The translations under genes and the position numbers were made by a program. DNA of 64,000 nt from JAKAFX01 sp049965715. GTDB lineage: Archaea; Thermoplasmatota; Thermoplasmata; Thermoplasmatales; Thermoplasmataceae. The DNA lies in assembly GCA_049965715.1 (NCBI GenBank), contig JBMFWA010000007.1, positions 12,976-76,975 of the forward strand, given 5' to 3'. The notes below the pieces were generated by a model that worked only from the letters and a program-made list of their open reading frames with translations, made no database searches and was not told the DNA's origin. Positions 53,520-61,993 of the stretch are shown here, one piece after another (within the stretch, counting starts at the first letter, position 1; the number at the start of each line of letters is the position of its first letter).

Positions 53520-54299
53520 TGCAACATCGCATTTGGCTAGCTTAGTTATGGACTTCAGGGAGGAGTTCAGCCTGAGTCTCGTTCCGTCAGCATTGTGAAA
53601 TCCCATTACCAGCAACTGTGCCCTTCTCTCATAAACCTCATTCAAGACAGTCTGGCTCAGTGAGTTCTCGATAACCGGTTTGACAATACTTATATTAGCT
53701 CCGTAGGTCTCTATTATCTTGTCGAGTTCTTCAAATACAAGTCTGAATCCATGAATCTCCTTTGAATCAAATTTTCTGAGATCAAGAAAAGTGAGACTAG
53801 CACCGGTTGCAGCCTTCAGTATAAGTGCAAAGGATACAGCTGATCTCGTGTTTATCTGCTCTGACAACGGTACGAGTATCTCTTTGTAATCCTCATTATC
53901 ATCCCTTATGCTGAGTGCGGCCATGGGCACTCTTGATTTCTTCAGGACATAATCGCCTATCTGTCCAAGAATTGAGTTTGAGAAAAAAGATCTTCGCTCT
54001 GTTGCCATCATGAGAAGATCATAATTGTGTGATCCAAGTTCCTCCACAATTCCCTCCTTGACAGACGAGGCAGATCTGATCTTTGGTGTGACCTTGACGC
54101 CATTATCTTTACCTCTTCGATATGCCCTTGTAACGATCGCAACCTTATCACTCCAGGTTATCTCGCTCCTTGAATTTTTTATGGTTAAGGCAGTAATCTC
54201 AGACGAAAATTTTTCTGAGATCTTAAAAGACAGATCCAGAACTCTTCCAGATCTGTCCCCCTTAGCCATGGGAACGACAATTCGATCGATCTTCAGCAT
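53505..54299 (-). CDS. Tandem universal stress protein (UspA) domains
   Basis: A 264-residue protein with two Usp-type domains. The first runs IDRIVVPMAKGDRSGRVLDL to LGQIGDYVLKKSRVPMAAL, where G-x2-G is partly lost; the second begins YKEILVPLSEQINTRSAV and ends SSLKSITKLAKCDVALVKK. It is soluble. I set the start at ATG 54299 (MLKIDRIVV); a longer frame would add a hydrophobic 30 residues without support. It ends inside the last codons of kdpC on the other strand, a placement reminiscent of the Usp-like KdpQ of halobacterial kdp loci. Confidence 0.78.
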   Translation of the reverse strand: MLKIDRIVVPMAKGDRSGRVLDLSFKISEKFSSEITALTIKNSRSEITWSDKVAIVTRAYRRGKDNGVKVTPKIRSASSVKEGIVEELGSHNYDLLMMATERRSFFSNSILGQIGDYVLKKSRVPMAALSIRDDNEDYKEILVPLSEQINTRSAVSFALILKAATGASLTFLDLRKFDSKEIHGFRLVFEELDKIIETYGANISIVKPVIENSLSQTVLNEVYERRAQLLVMGFHNADGTRLRLNSSLKSITKLAKCDVALVKK

Positions 54300-54466
54300 G
54301 TAGGATCTTGAAGTTTCTAACACCACTATAGTAATGTACGAATTAATATATATTCTTATTGCAAGAGAGAAAACCCTGAGAAATACCAAAATTCAGAGTG
54401 TTTCAGTAAAAATAATAGGAGAAACATTAAAAGAACGTAATGACAATGTTTATCATGGATTCACTT

Positions 54467-54862
54467 CTAATCTTCAACAGGTCCAGAAACTTTACCTGAT
54501 CTATTATCAAGTTCAGACTCAAGCTTTTTAATTATATTGTTAAGTGCATGCTTAACTTCGAGCATCCTTGAATTTACAATTTCCCTTATTATGGAAGGAT
54601 CAACCCTCGAATATGAGTAATAATAGCCGCCCTCCTTGATGATCTTTTTTTCCTTTATGACCAGTCCTGCACCCACAAGTTTCTGAAGACAGCGATAGGC
54701 TGTTGTACGATCTTTGTGCATCTCCTCGGAAATCTGATCAAGATTCTTTTCACTATCCAGCATATAGAATATGCTCACCTCAGTGGGCATAAGATCGAAG
54801 AAACACTCGAACATGTCCCTGCAGGACGCATTCTTCTTGAGCAACTGGTTAAATGATCCCAT
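54467..54862 (-). CDS. TrmB-like winged-helix regulator
   Basis: A 131-residue protein. A winged helix fills residues ~25-90 (MPTEVSIFYMLDSEKNLDQISEEM, DRTTAYRCLQKLVGAGLVIKEKK), and a coiled tail (EVKHALNNIIKKLESELDNR) follows, as in short TrmB-type regulators. Two or three TGGTAT/ATACCA boxes flank its promoter. It is placed between the Usp gene and the divergent trxA, so trxA-trxB or itself are the natural targets. Confidence 0.75.
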   Translation of the reverse strand: MGSFNQLLKKNASCRDMFECFFDLMPTEVSIFYMLDSEKNLDQISEEMHKDRTTAYRCLQKLVGAGLVIKEKKIIKEGGYYYSYSRVDPSIIREIVNSRMLEVKHALNNIIKKLESELDNRSGKVSGPVED

Positions 54863-54882
54863 CTCACGTATAATATGTCAAA

Positions 54883-54931
54883 CTACTATAAAGTGGTATT
54901 GCATAATAGTTACAATACCATAAAATACCAT
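54883..54931. promoter_or_regulatory. TATA box and repeated TGGTAT operator boxes between TrmB-like gene and trxA
   Basis: On the minus strand the TATA-like TTTATAGTAG (54883-54892) lies 21-30 nt from the regulator ATG. Next to it are TGGTATTG (54894-54901) and its inverted copy CAATACCA (54913-54920), and a further ATACCAT at 54925-54931 exactly 10 bp from the previous one (54915-54921). The set looks like an autoregulatory operator. Confidence 0.5.
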
Positions 54932-55015
54932 GAATGCATTCACAGTCATGGTGTCGGAAGACAACTAAAAATATAGTGGTTGTAATGACCGATGCCAGGA
55001 AGGTAGGATATCAAA

Positions 55016-55420
55016 ATGGAAAACGATGAAATTGAAAATATAAGGAAGAAAATGGCAGAAGAATTACTGTCAGGAACAAGCACAAAGGCAAACAAACCAT
55101 CAGGTCCCATCGATCTTACAGACAGTACTTTCGTGAACTTTGTAAAGTCACCCAAGGTAACAATGGTTGACTTCTGGGCTCCATGGTGTGCTCCATGCAG
55201 ATTTGTTTCCCCCGTTGTTGATGAGCTTTCAAGACAGTATTCCACAGTTGCCAATTTCGGAAAGGTGAACGTTGATGAGAACCCCATGGTTTCAAGCACG
55301 TTCAGAATTCAGAGCATACCCACAATCATGTTCTTCAAAAATGGCAAGGCAGTGGACGCATCTATAGGCGCTGTACCGAAGGCTCTCCTTGAAAGGAAAT
55401 TAAAGGCTCTAATCCAGTAA
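55016..55420 (+). CDS. trxA: Thioredoxin
   Basis: A 134-residue thioredoxin with a 28-residue helical N-terminal extension. The redox motif is W57-C58-A-P-C61 in VDFWAPWCAPCRFVSPV, a variant of the usual WCGPC. The cis-proline loop is RIQSIPTIMFFKNG. It reduces protein disulfides and is reduced by the adjacent TrxB, whose gene starts 20 nt downstream. A TATA-like CTAAAAATATAG is about 45 nt upstream. Confidence 0.93.
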   Translation: MENDEIENIRKKMAEELLSGTSTKANKPSGPIDLTDSTFVNFVKSPKVTMVDFWAPWCAPCRFVSPVVDELSRQYSTVANFGKVNVDENPMVSSTFRIQSIPTIMFFKNGKAVDASIGAVPKALLERKLKALIQ

Positions 55421-55439
55421 GGTGTAACCGGTAATAATA

Positions 55440-56411
55440 ATGGAAAACGATTACGACATAATCATCATTGGCGGTGCATCCGCTGGCCTCACCGCAGGAA
55501 TTTATTCTGCAAGACAGGGAATGAGGACGCTTATAGTAACAAAAGACATTGGGGGCCAGGCCCTTCTCACCAATGAAATACAGAATTATCCTGGATTCAA
55601 CAGCATCGGTGGATTTGAACTGATGAATAAATTTCAGGAGCAGGCAATACTCTACGGATCAGAATTTCTATACGACGAGGTGAAATCGATCGACAAAACC
55701 AAGGGCGGTTTTCAGGTCAGGACAAGCGATCGGGTACTTAATGCAGCAGCAGTGATACTCGCCTTCGGTAAAACTCCCAGAGACCTCAACGTTATCGGGG
55801 AGAGCGAATTTGCCGGAAAAGGGGTTTCATACTGTGCAATATGTGACGGCCCGCTTTATAAGGGAAAGGATCTTGCGGTCATCGGTCATGGAGACCATGC
55901 AGTTCAGGCAGTCGTTTATCTTGCGGGGCTTGCTAAGAAGTTGTACCTTGTAACCAAATCAAACAAGGTTATTGGAGACGAGGATCTTTTAAGATCTATG
56001 GAACAGTTCAGCAACGTTGAGGTGATAACTAGCACAGTACCTGTCCAGTTGAAGGGAACTGATGTCCTCACAACTGCTGTGCTAAGGAATGAGGTTACTG
56101 ACAAGGAAACGGAATTAAAGGTCGATGGCGTTTTTGTTGAAATGGGTTACATAGCGAAGACAGATTTCATAAGCAAACTGGTGAGCCTGAATGGATCTAA
56201 GGAAATTATAATAAATTCCAACGGAGAGACTTCCCAGGAAGGAATTTTTGCCTGTGGAGATGTTACAAACATCCCATACAAACAGGCGGTAATTTCGGCC
56301 GGGCAGGGAGCAGTTGCGGCCCTGTCTGCTTATAATTATGTTCAGAGAATCAGAGGCAAAACTGCTTCGAAGAACGACTGGAAATTCATCAAACCAACAA
56401 CTCCTCAATAA
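55440..56411 (+). CDS. trxB: Thioredoxin reductase lacking the usual NADPH motif
   Basis: A 323-residue low-Mr thioredoxin reductase. FAD binding is IIIGGASAGLTAG; the redox cysteines are C132 and C135 in CAICDG; GIFACGDVTNIPYKQA binds FAD. In the pyridine-nucleotide domain the usual G-G-G-D-S-A and H-R-R-x3-R are replaced by IGHGDHAVQA and YLVTKSNK, so 2'-phosphate binding of NADPH is unlikely. The Thermoplasma acidophilum enzyme is known to lack NADPH activity, and this one looks alike; the electron donor is open. Confidence 0.92.
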   Translation: MENDYDIIIIGGASAGLTAGIYSARQGMRTLIVTKDIGGQALLTNEIQNYPGFNSIGGFELMNKFQEQAILYGSEFLYDEVKSIDKTKGGFQVRTSDRVLNAAAVILAFGKTPRDLNVIGESEFAGKGVSYCAICDGPLYKGKDLAVIGHGDHAVQAVVYLAGLAKKLYLVTKSNKVIGDEDLLRSMEQFSNVEVITSTVPVQLKGTDVLTTAVLRNEVTDKETELKVDGVFVEMGYIAKTDFISKLVSLNGSKEIIINSNGETSQEGIFACGDVTNIPYKQAVISAGQGAVAALSAYNYVQRIRGKTASKNDWKFIKPTTPQ

Positions 56412-56464
56412 TTTTCCTATACATTCTATGGAATAGATTAATAATCTATGAAAAATGCTGACGG

Positions 56465-56953
56465 GTGGAAATTCCTTCAGTATTGATCAGCGATGGTGAC
56501 GTCAGGAATTATAACTCAGTACAGGAATTGCTACTATCGGGCGCAGAGGAAATAATGGCCGTGGACCTTGACGCCTTTACAAAAAACAGGCTTAATCTTA
56601 AAGTTTATGAGCACCTGGCGAAATATTTTGACGTCATTGTTCTGAATTTTCCAACCAGGATAAGTGATATGATCGATACAATAATTTCAGGAGCATCTGC
56701 AGTGGTGATTCCGGATTATCTTCCCCTGAAGAGGCTTCCTGAATTTATGGAATATTCTTCCGATCTCATAATGAACTACAAGATGTCAGAAACAGTTATC
56801 CAGTTCTCGAAACTTGGCGGGACAAGATACCTCAGCAGGAGAGAGGTGCCTTTTGCAGTCACTGCTGTCTACTACATAGGCGCATTTCCTCCATCCGGAC
56901 CCTACATCAAACTCAAGGATTTTCCGGAAGATGCAATGGCACAGTATATTTAG
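56465..56953 (+). CDS. Unknown alpha/beta protein, 162 aa (GTG start)
   Basis: I do not recognise this protein firmly. Its pattern of short strands followed by helices (PSVLISDGDV, EEIMAVDLDAF, FDVIVLNFPT, ASAVVIPDYL) resembles part of a TIM barrel of the HisA-like type, and DLDA occurs in that family, but the catalytic aspartates cannot be placed. It starts at GTG 56465, ends 60 nt before pyrD on the same strand and follows trxB by 53 nt. Confidence 0.5.
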   Translation: MEIPSVLISDGDVRNYNSVQELLLSGAEEIMAVDLDAFTKNRLNLKVYEHLAKYFDVIVLNFPTRISDMIDTIISGASAVVIPDYLPLKRLPEFMEYSSDLIMNYKMSETVIQFSKLGGTRYLSRREVPFAVTAVYYIGAFPPSGPYIKLKDFPEDAMAQYI

Positions 56954-57013
56954 TCATCAGTTCCGGATGTAAAGTAATTTAGTCCCGTAAATCATCCCTT
57001 TTCTAGATCGCTT

Positions 57014-57916
57014 ATGACAGAATTATCTACCAGGATAGCCGGGATATATCTGGGCAATCCTCTCATGCTTGCATCAGGAATTCTTGACGAGAACGGGTAT
57101 ACAATGAAGAGAATCCTTGAAGAAGGTGCATCGGCCGTTGTGACAAAATCAATAGGTCTCAAAGAGAGATCAGGTTACTCGACGCCTGTTGTCGCTGATC
57201 TCGGTAATGGAGATCTTCTCAATGCAGTGGGTCTTTCAAATCCCGGCATTGATAAATATGGAGAGGAGATCAAAATAGCCAGGGAAGCGAAGAAACCAAT
57301 TATTGGCAGTATTTTTGGTTCAACTCCGGAGGAATTCTCCATTCTTGCGAAAAAAATGGAAGAATTCGGCGTTTCCGCAGTGGAACTGAATCTTTCCTGT
57401 CCACATGTCAAGGGCGAGGGTCTAGAGATAGGAAGCGATCCGGAAATGGTTGAAATTATAGTGGAAGCTGTGAAGAACAGTATTAAGATCCCGGTGTTCT
57501 CAAAACTAAGTGCAAATACCTCTAATATAATGGAAACTGTCAATGCTGCCTCAAAGTCAGACGGATTCGTTTTAATAAACACCATAAGGGCGATGGCAAT
57601 AGATATCTACGCAAGAAAACCAATTCTGAGTAATGCATACGGCGGTCTATCCGGAAGATCGATAAAACCGGTAGGAATAAGATATGTATATGAGGTAAAA
57701 AAGGAGACTGGAGCGCAGATAATAGGGGTCGGTGGTGTGAGCAACGCTGAGGACGTAATCGAGTATATGATGGCAGGTGCCAGCGCAGTTCAGATAGGTA
57801 CAGCCGTCGGTTTCCACGGTCGGTCTATCTTCAGGGATATCGAAAAGGACCTGATCAGGCTGGCTGAAAAAATTGGATTCTCCCGGATATCAGATCTGGT
57901 GGGTGCTGCTTTATGA
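57014..57916 (+). CDS. pyrD: Dihydroorotate dehydrogenase, class 1B catalytic subunit
   Basis: A 300-residue FMN barrel. The catalytic cysteine is C129 in VELNLSCPHVKGEG, as in class 1B enzymes that use NAD through PyrK. NAVGLSNPGI, VLINTIRAMAID, AYGGLSGRSIKPV and GVGGVSNAEDVIEYMMAGA bind FMN. It oxidises dihydroorotate to orotate in pyrimidine synthesis. It overlaps pyrK by ATGA. Confidence 0.94.
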   Translation: MTELSTRIAGIYLGNPLMLASGILDENGYTMKRILEEGASAVVTKSIGLKERSGYSTPVVADLGNGDLLNAVGLSNPGIDKYGEEIKIAREAKKPIIGSIFGSTPEEFSILAKKMEEFGVSAVELNLSCPHVKGEGLEIGSDPEMVEIIVEAVKNSIKIPVFSKLSANTSNIMETVNAASKSDGFVLINTIRAMAIDIYARKPILSNAYGGLSGRSIKPVGIRYVYEVKKETGAQIIGVGGVSNAEDVIEYMMAGASAVQIGTAVGFHGRSIFRDIEKDLIRLAEKIGFSRISDLVGAAL

Positions 57917-58656
57917 TGGAAAATGTGAAGATAAAATGGAAGAAGGAGGAAACTCCCACGGTGTCCACACTGGGATTTGAATGGGCAAGAGATGTAAAAA
58001 TCGGGCAGTTCATAATGGTGTGGGAACCAGGTGTGGGAGAGGTCCCAATGTCGCTCTCTTCAGTCACCGGGACAAAGAGCATAACAGTGAAGAACTATGG
58101 TCCAACCTCTGCATCCATTGTCAGCAAGTCCGCAGGAGATAGACTGTTCATAAGAGGTCCATATGGCAGGCCATTCACAGTGGTGAAGGGAAAGAAGCTG
58201 CTCATCGGCGGTGGCTCGGGCATGGCAGCGCTCAGGCCTATAATAGACAACAATTCATACGGTGTGGTTTCTGCAAGGACATCCTCAGAACTCCTTTTCG
58301 CAAATCTCTTCGAAAAGGGTAAGGTTTATGAAGCAACCGATGACGGGTCCTCAGGTGTGAAGGGAACTCCGGTTGATGTATTGAGAAAGATTGATCTTGA
58401 CTTTGAGATGATTTATGTTTGTGGGCCAGAGATGATGATGAAAAGCGTCTACGATTATCTCCGGGGAAAGGCAGACCGGGTCGAATTCACGCTGGAAAGA
58501 AGCATGAAATGTGGAATCGGGCTGTGTGATTCATGTTCAGTGAGTGGATACCAGGTGTGTAAAGACGGTCCCGTGTTCCGAATAGATCAGATAGGTAAAA
58601 TGGAAGAGTTTGGAAAGTGGAAATTGAGTTATTCAGGTTTACGAACAAGAATGTGA
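57913..58656 (+). CDS. pyrK: Dihydroorotate dehydrogenase electron-transfer subunit
   Basis: A 247-residue flavoprotein of the ferredoxin-reductase type. GDRLFIRGPYGRPF binds FAD, LLIGGGSGMAALRPI binds NAD, and the 2Fe-2S cluster is bound by CGIGLCDSC and VCKDGP (four cysteines near residues 212-230). It passes electrons from PyrD to NAD. ATG 57913 and ATG 57916 are adjacent starts overlapping the pyrD stop. Confidence 0.93.
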   Translation: MMENVKIKWKKEETPTVSTLGFEWARDVKIGQFIMVWEPGVGEVPMSLSSVTGTKSITVKNYGPTSASIVSKSAGDRLFIRGPYGRPFTVVKGKKLLIGGGSGMAALRPIIDNNSYGVVSARTSSELLFANLFEKGKVYEATDDGSSGVKGTPVDVLRKIDLDFEMIYVCGPEMMMKSVYDYLRGKADRVEFTLERSMKCGIGLCDSCSVSGYQVCKDGPVFRIDQIGKMEEFGKWKLSYSGLRTRM

Positions 58657-58777
58657 GAAAATATCTGTAAAAAAATAAATGGAAGGCGTGGAGTAAATGA
58701 CGAAGAAAATGTTCGGAATATCTCTGAGCATCAACACTGGAAACTGTAAATCCATTCACTTATTTTGTTCCAAAGGT

Positions 58778-58789
58778 CTTATAAATATG
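58778..58789 (+). promoter_or_regulatory. TATA box of the STAND/TPR gene
   Basis: CTTATAAATATG is centred 24 nt before ATG 58808, a leaderless layout. Confidence 0.55.
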
Positions 58790-58807
58790 ATATTACTGTG
58801 ATGGCAA

Positions 58808-61438
58808 ATGCCTCAATTGCTCTCATTCCGTGATTCTTTTGGTATGATTGAATCCTCAGTTAATGATGGCAGATCAGGAATCATTGTTCTGCTTATGGGC
58901 ACACAGGGTTACGGGAAGGGGGAATTTTCATCACTTATCAGGAAAAAGCTTTCCGGGGAAGGTTTTTCTATCATGCAGTACCGCGCAGTATCGGGTGCAG
59001 AGCGCAATCCATATTCAATATTTGAATCGATGTTCTCCCAGGTCGGCGAAGACCATCAGTTCAAGGACAAAAGTGAAATTTTGAAGAGCCTGGAGAACTA
59101 TCTGGCCTCAAATTCCAGGGGAACACTTATTGTTATTGAAAATGTGCACAACCTCCTTAACGACAGTCTGGAAGTACTGATCGATGCTGTCCCTATCTTA
59201 CGAAAATACAGGGCGGTGCTAATAGGAACCACCATAATTGTTGATGAAACCAACCTGGATTTGAAAATGCTCATCAATCATCTGATAGAAAAAACAGGAA
59301 TAAATCTGGTTCAGCTCAAACAGCCAGACTTCACCGATTTTCAGCTTATCGCAACTGAAAATGGATTTTCCATTCCGGACGAACTCATCAAAGACATATT
59401 TGCGATGACCCGAGGATCAATATCTCTCTTTAAGAATGCCATCATTTACTATCAGAAGGTAGGAATAATAGACAGGGATGGCAGGATCAACGAGTCAGTG
59501 TCAAGGTTCTTGCCGATTCCGCCTTCACAGGATGTTTTCTACGAGTCCGTGATTGCCCAGCTCTCGTCAGGGCAGAGATTTATTCTGGATACTTTAACTG
59601 TAATGGGGGGATACGCCTCACTTGATTTACTCTCACTCTCGGTTGGAATGAAACTGCCGGAAATGCTCAGGGAATGTAATCCAATGCTGTCAATGGACAT
59701 CATTATGGATAGTAGGGGTTCCATTAGATTTGCAAATCAGGATTACTTTGAGTTTTATTTAAGATATTCCGGCCATGACAGGATCAGGAATACAATAGAA
59801 AATCTAAGAAAGGAAAATATACCGAATAAATTCCCACTGTATGCAAACCTTGAACTTATGCTCGCCTCTAACGAATCAGACTCTCTATCACAGATTATAA
59901 AAGAAGAAGGTCTTGCGCTTCTGGAAAAGTTTCCGTCCAACACAGATCTTCACGAATTCATAAACAGGGCAAAGAAAATAATCTCAGACAGGCGAGCCTC
60001 CAAGATGCTGGATCTTCTGAACTGTTCCGTTCTTTACAGACTTGGAAACACGGAGGAGTCAAGGATATGCTTCGAGTCACAGAATTTCGATGATTTGAGT
60101 TTTGCAATCCCAAAACTTATACTCTCCAGGGTTTATTCTGTACTGGGAGAATACGACAAATCGTTGAATCTGCTCGATACCTTGAACAAAAGGGAAGATC
60201 TTGCTGTTCGTGACAGGTGCGAGTCTGAGGTCATAAGGGCAATGGTTTTCTTCAGGATCAATCGTCTGGAAGATTCAAGAGGAAAACTCGAAGAGGTTAT
60301 CAGAATATGTAAAGGCGAAGAATTCGAGGGAATTCTTGCAGAGGCATACGAACTCATGGGAAACATAGAAATGGAGCTCAGAAATGGAAGTAAGGCGCTG
60401 GAATATTACAGTCTGAGCAATGAGATCTGTAGAAAGAACGGATATGTGAGCCAGTTTATCATAAACACCAATAACTCCGCGCTGGTGTATGACTACAACG
60501 GTGATTTTGATCACGAGATTGAAAATTATCTCGCCGTTATCAGGGAGTCCCATACGCCTGGAGAAAAGAGGGTGAGAGCATATTCAGTCTTTAACCTGAT
60601 GGAGCTCTATGACGAGATCGGCGAACTTGACAGAGCTTCTTCTTATATTGAAGCAGAAAACAACCTTCTTCAGGGTCTGAACGATAATTATCTCAGATAT
60701 TTGTTCACAAGATATCAGTTAAGCAGAAATATTCTGATGGAAAAATTTCCTGAAGCATCGATCATTTCAGAAAATCTTGTAAGTATAGCAGACGGACTTG
60801 ACATTCCGCAGTATACAGACTTAAGTCTGGGGTTAAAGACCATAGCCGACTACTTCTCCGGGGGAAAGAGGAATAGGGATTATGAGCCTCTGCTTTTAAA
60901 GGAATATCAGATCAATGATGATTTTCTCCCCATGTACTACATACAGGGGTTAACCTACTTCTTTGCAAACGGCGATATAGACAGCATCGGTATCGGACTG
61001 GAAAGAATTATTGAGTTGAGTGGGAAATCCGGAGATTATTACTCCAGTATTCTGAGAAAAGTTGCCGAATATTCAAGGGAAATTTTCTATTATCAAAAGG
61101 CCATAGACTTCAGTCAGGATGACGGTAAATGGATAAACGGGGTAAAGATACCATTTTTGAAACTGATCCTGGAATTTCTTTATTACGCAAACAATGGAAA
61201 AACGAACGATGTCAAAGAAATAGTGAATTCTGCACATGCCATGAATCTGAGGTACATGAAAACGGTCCCACCGCTAATTCTGCATTTCATAGAGATACTT
61301 GAGGCTGTCACTCTTACTGCACTCTACAGGAATACGAGCATGGAAACGGTGAGAGGGTTGGTTAATCTGGATTCAACTCCGTCATTCATGCTTAGGGCCA
61401 TGAATTCAGTGATGGATCAGGTGAAAAATGTCAGGTAA
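58808..61438 (+). CDS. STAND/AAA-like NTPase domain with TPR repeats, degenerate Walker motifs
   Basis: An 876-residue soluble protein. Residues ~1-300 form an AAA_16/STAND-like module with a P-loop GTQGYGKGEF (residues 31-40) in which the last position is Gly rather than Ser/Thr, and a Walker B TLIVIEN that has Glu where Asp is normal. A winged-helix-like linker follows, then helical repeats from ~residue 410 to the end (LGEYDKSLNLLDTLNKRED, INRLEDSRGKLEEVIRICKG, ELRNGSKALEYYSLSNEICRK), typical TPRs. Such proteins serve as signal switches or regulators, often with a DNA-binding domain; none is evident here. The next gene overlaps its end by 11 nt. Confidence 0.7.
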   Translation: MPQLLSFRDSFGMIESSVNDGRSGIIVLLMGTQGYGKGEFSSLIRKKLSGEGFSIMQYRAVSGAERNPYSIFESMFSQVGEDHQFKDKSEILKSLENYLASNSRGTLIVIENVHNLLNDSLEVLIDAVPILRKYRAVLIGTTIIVDETNLDLKMLINHLIEKTGINLVQLKQPDFTDFQLIATENGFSIPDELIKDIFAMTRGSISLFKNAIIYYQKVGIIDRDGRINESVSRFLPIPPSQDVFYESVIAQLSSGQRFILDTLTVMGGYASLDLLSLSVGMKLPEMLRECNPMLSMDIIMDSRGSIRFANQDYFEFYLRYSGHDRIRNTIENLRKENIPNKFPLYANLELMLASNESDSLSQIIKEEGLALLEKFPSNTDLHEFINRAKKIISDRRASKMLDLLNCSVLYRLGNTEESRICFESQNFDDLSFAIPKLILSRVYSVLGEYDKSLNLLDTLNKREDLAVRDRCESEVIRAMVFFRINRLEDSRGKLEEVIRICKGEEFEGILAEAYELMGNIEMELRNGSKALEYYSLSNEICRKNGYVSQFIINTNNSALVYDYNGDFDHEIENYLAVIRESHTPGEKRVRAYSVFNLMELYDEIGELDRASSYIEAENNLLQGLNDNYLRYLFTRYQLSRNILMEKFPEASIISENLVSIADGLDIPQYTDLSLGLKTIADYFSGGKRNRDYEPLLLKEYQINDDFLPMYYIQGLTYFFANGDIDSIGIGLERIIELSGKSGDYYSSILRKVAEYSREIFYYQKAIDFSQDDGKWINGVKIPFLKLILEFLYYANNGKTNDVKEIVNSAHAMNLRYMKTVPPLILHFIEILEAVTLTALYRNTSMETVRGLVNLDSTPSFMLRAMNSVMDQVKNVR

Positions 61439-61682
61439 GGCAGAAGAAATAGAGAAAAGATGCATTTTTAACGTTGATGGTAAATGTGGATTTGTTGAAT
61501 CATACCTTACTCCCTGTGTGCTATGCTTCAATTTTTCCACACCCTATCCTCCAGAAAACAGTTCAAGAAAAACATCGACAAAATCGCTTTACTATCTCAA
61601 TGATTACATGGAATCTAACAAAACTTACGAGATTACGATCCCAACTGGTCGAAATGTCCAGGCGACCCTGAAGCTTGATTGA
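61428..61682 (+). CDS. Small cysteine-rich protein, 84 aa
   Basis: A short protein with four cysteines in its first third: C12-x7-C20-x9-C30-x2-C33 (RCIFNVDGKCG, LTPCVLCF), which could bind zinc or an iron-sulphur cluster. The rest is polar. It overlaps the end of the STAND/TPR gene by 11 nt in another frame, so it is probably translated from the same mRNA. I do not recognise the family. Confidence 0.6.
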   Translation: MSGKAEEIEKRCIFNVDGKCGFVESYLTPCVLCFNFSTPYPPENSSRKTSTKSLYYLNDYMESNKTYEITIPTGRNVQATLKLD

Positions 61683-61747
61683 AATACCGATCCTGCCGCA
61701 GAAGTAATATGGCAACACTATTAATAAAGAACCTGAGATTTAGAGGT

Positions 61748-61821
61748 GGGCTTGTGAGGTAGCCAGGATATCCTGTTGGCCTTCGAAGCCGAGAACCCGG
61801 GTTCAAATCCCGGCAAGCCCG
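61748..61821 (+). tRNA. tRNA-Arg (anticodon TCG)
   Basis: A 74-nt cloverleaf: acceptor GGGCTTG/CAAGCCC, D arm AGG..CCT with a GG-containing loop, anticodon stem TTGGC/GCCGA with loop CTTCGAA (anticodon TCG, reading CGA), T arm CCGGG TTCAAAT CCCGG, discriminator G. No intron, no encoded CCA. A T-rich GTTTTACTTTTA directly follows and may terminate transcription. Confidence 0.93.
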
Positions 61822-61993
61822 TTTTACTTTTATAAAAACATCAAACAATATTAGCAGGTCTTCAATATTTGGCATGTTTCTGAGAAAGGACCGAAAAAGT
61901 GTGAAATATTTGCACTAATTATCAATCATGAAAAATATATAGCGTATCATGCTATAAGTTAAAATTCTTAAAGGAAAGAGAGTAAGGTTATCA

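Noticed and set aside
61633..61875. Minus-strand frame of 80 codons containing CRDLNPG
   Set aside because: It is the antisense of tRNA-Arg(TCG); this peptide is a well-known artefact of translating tRNA T arms.
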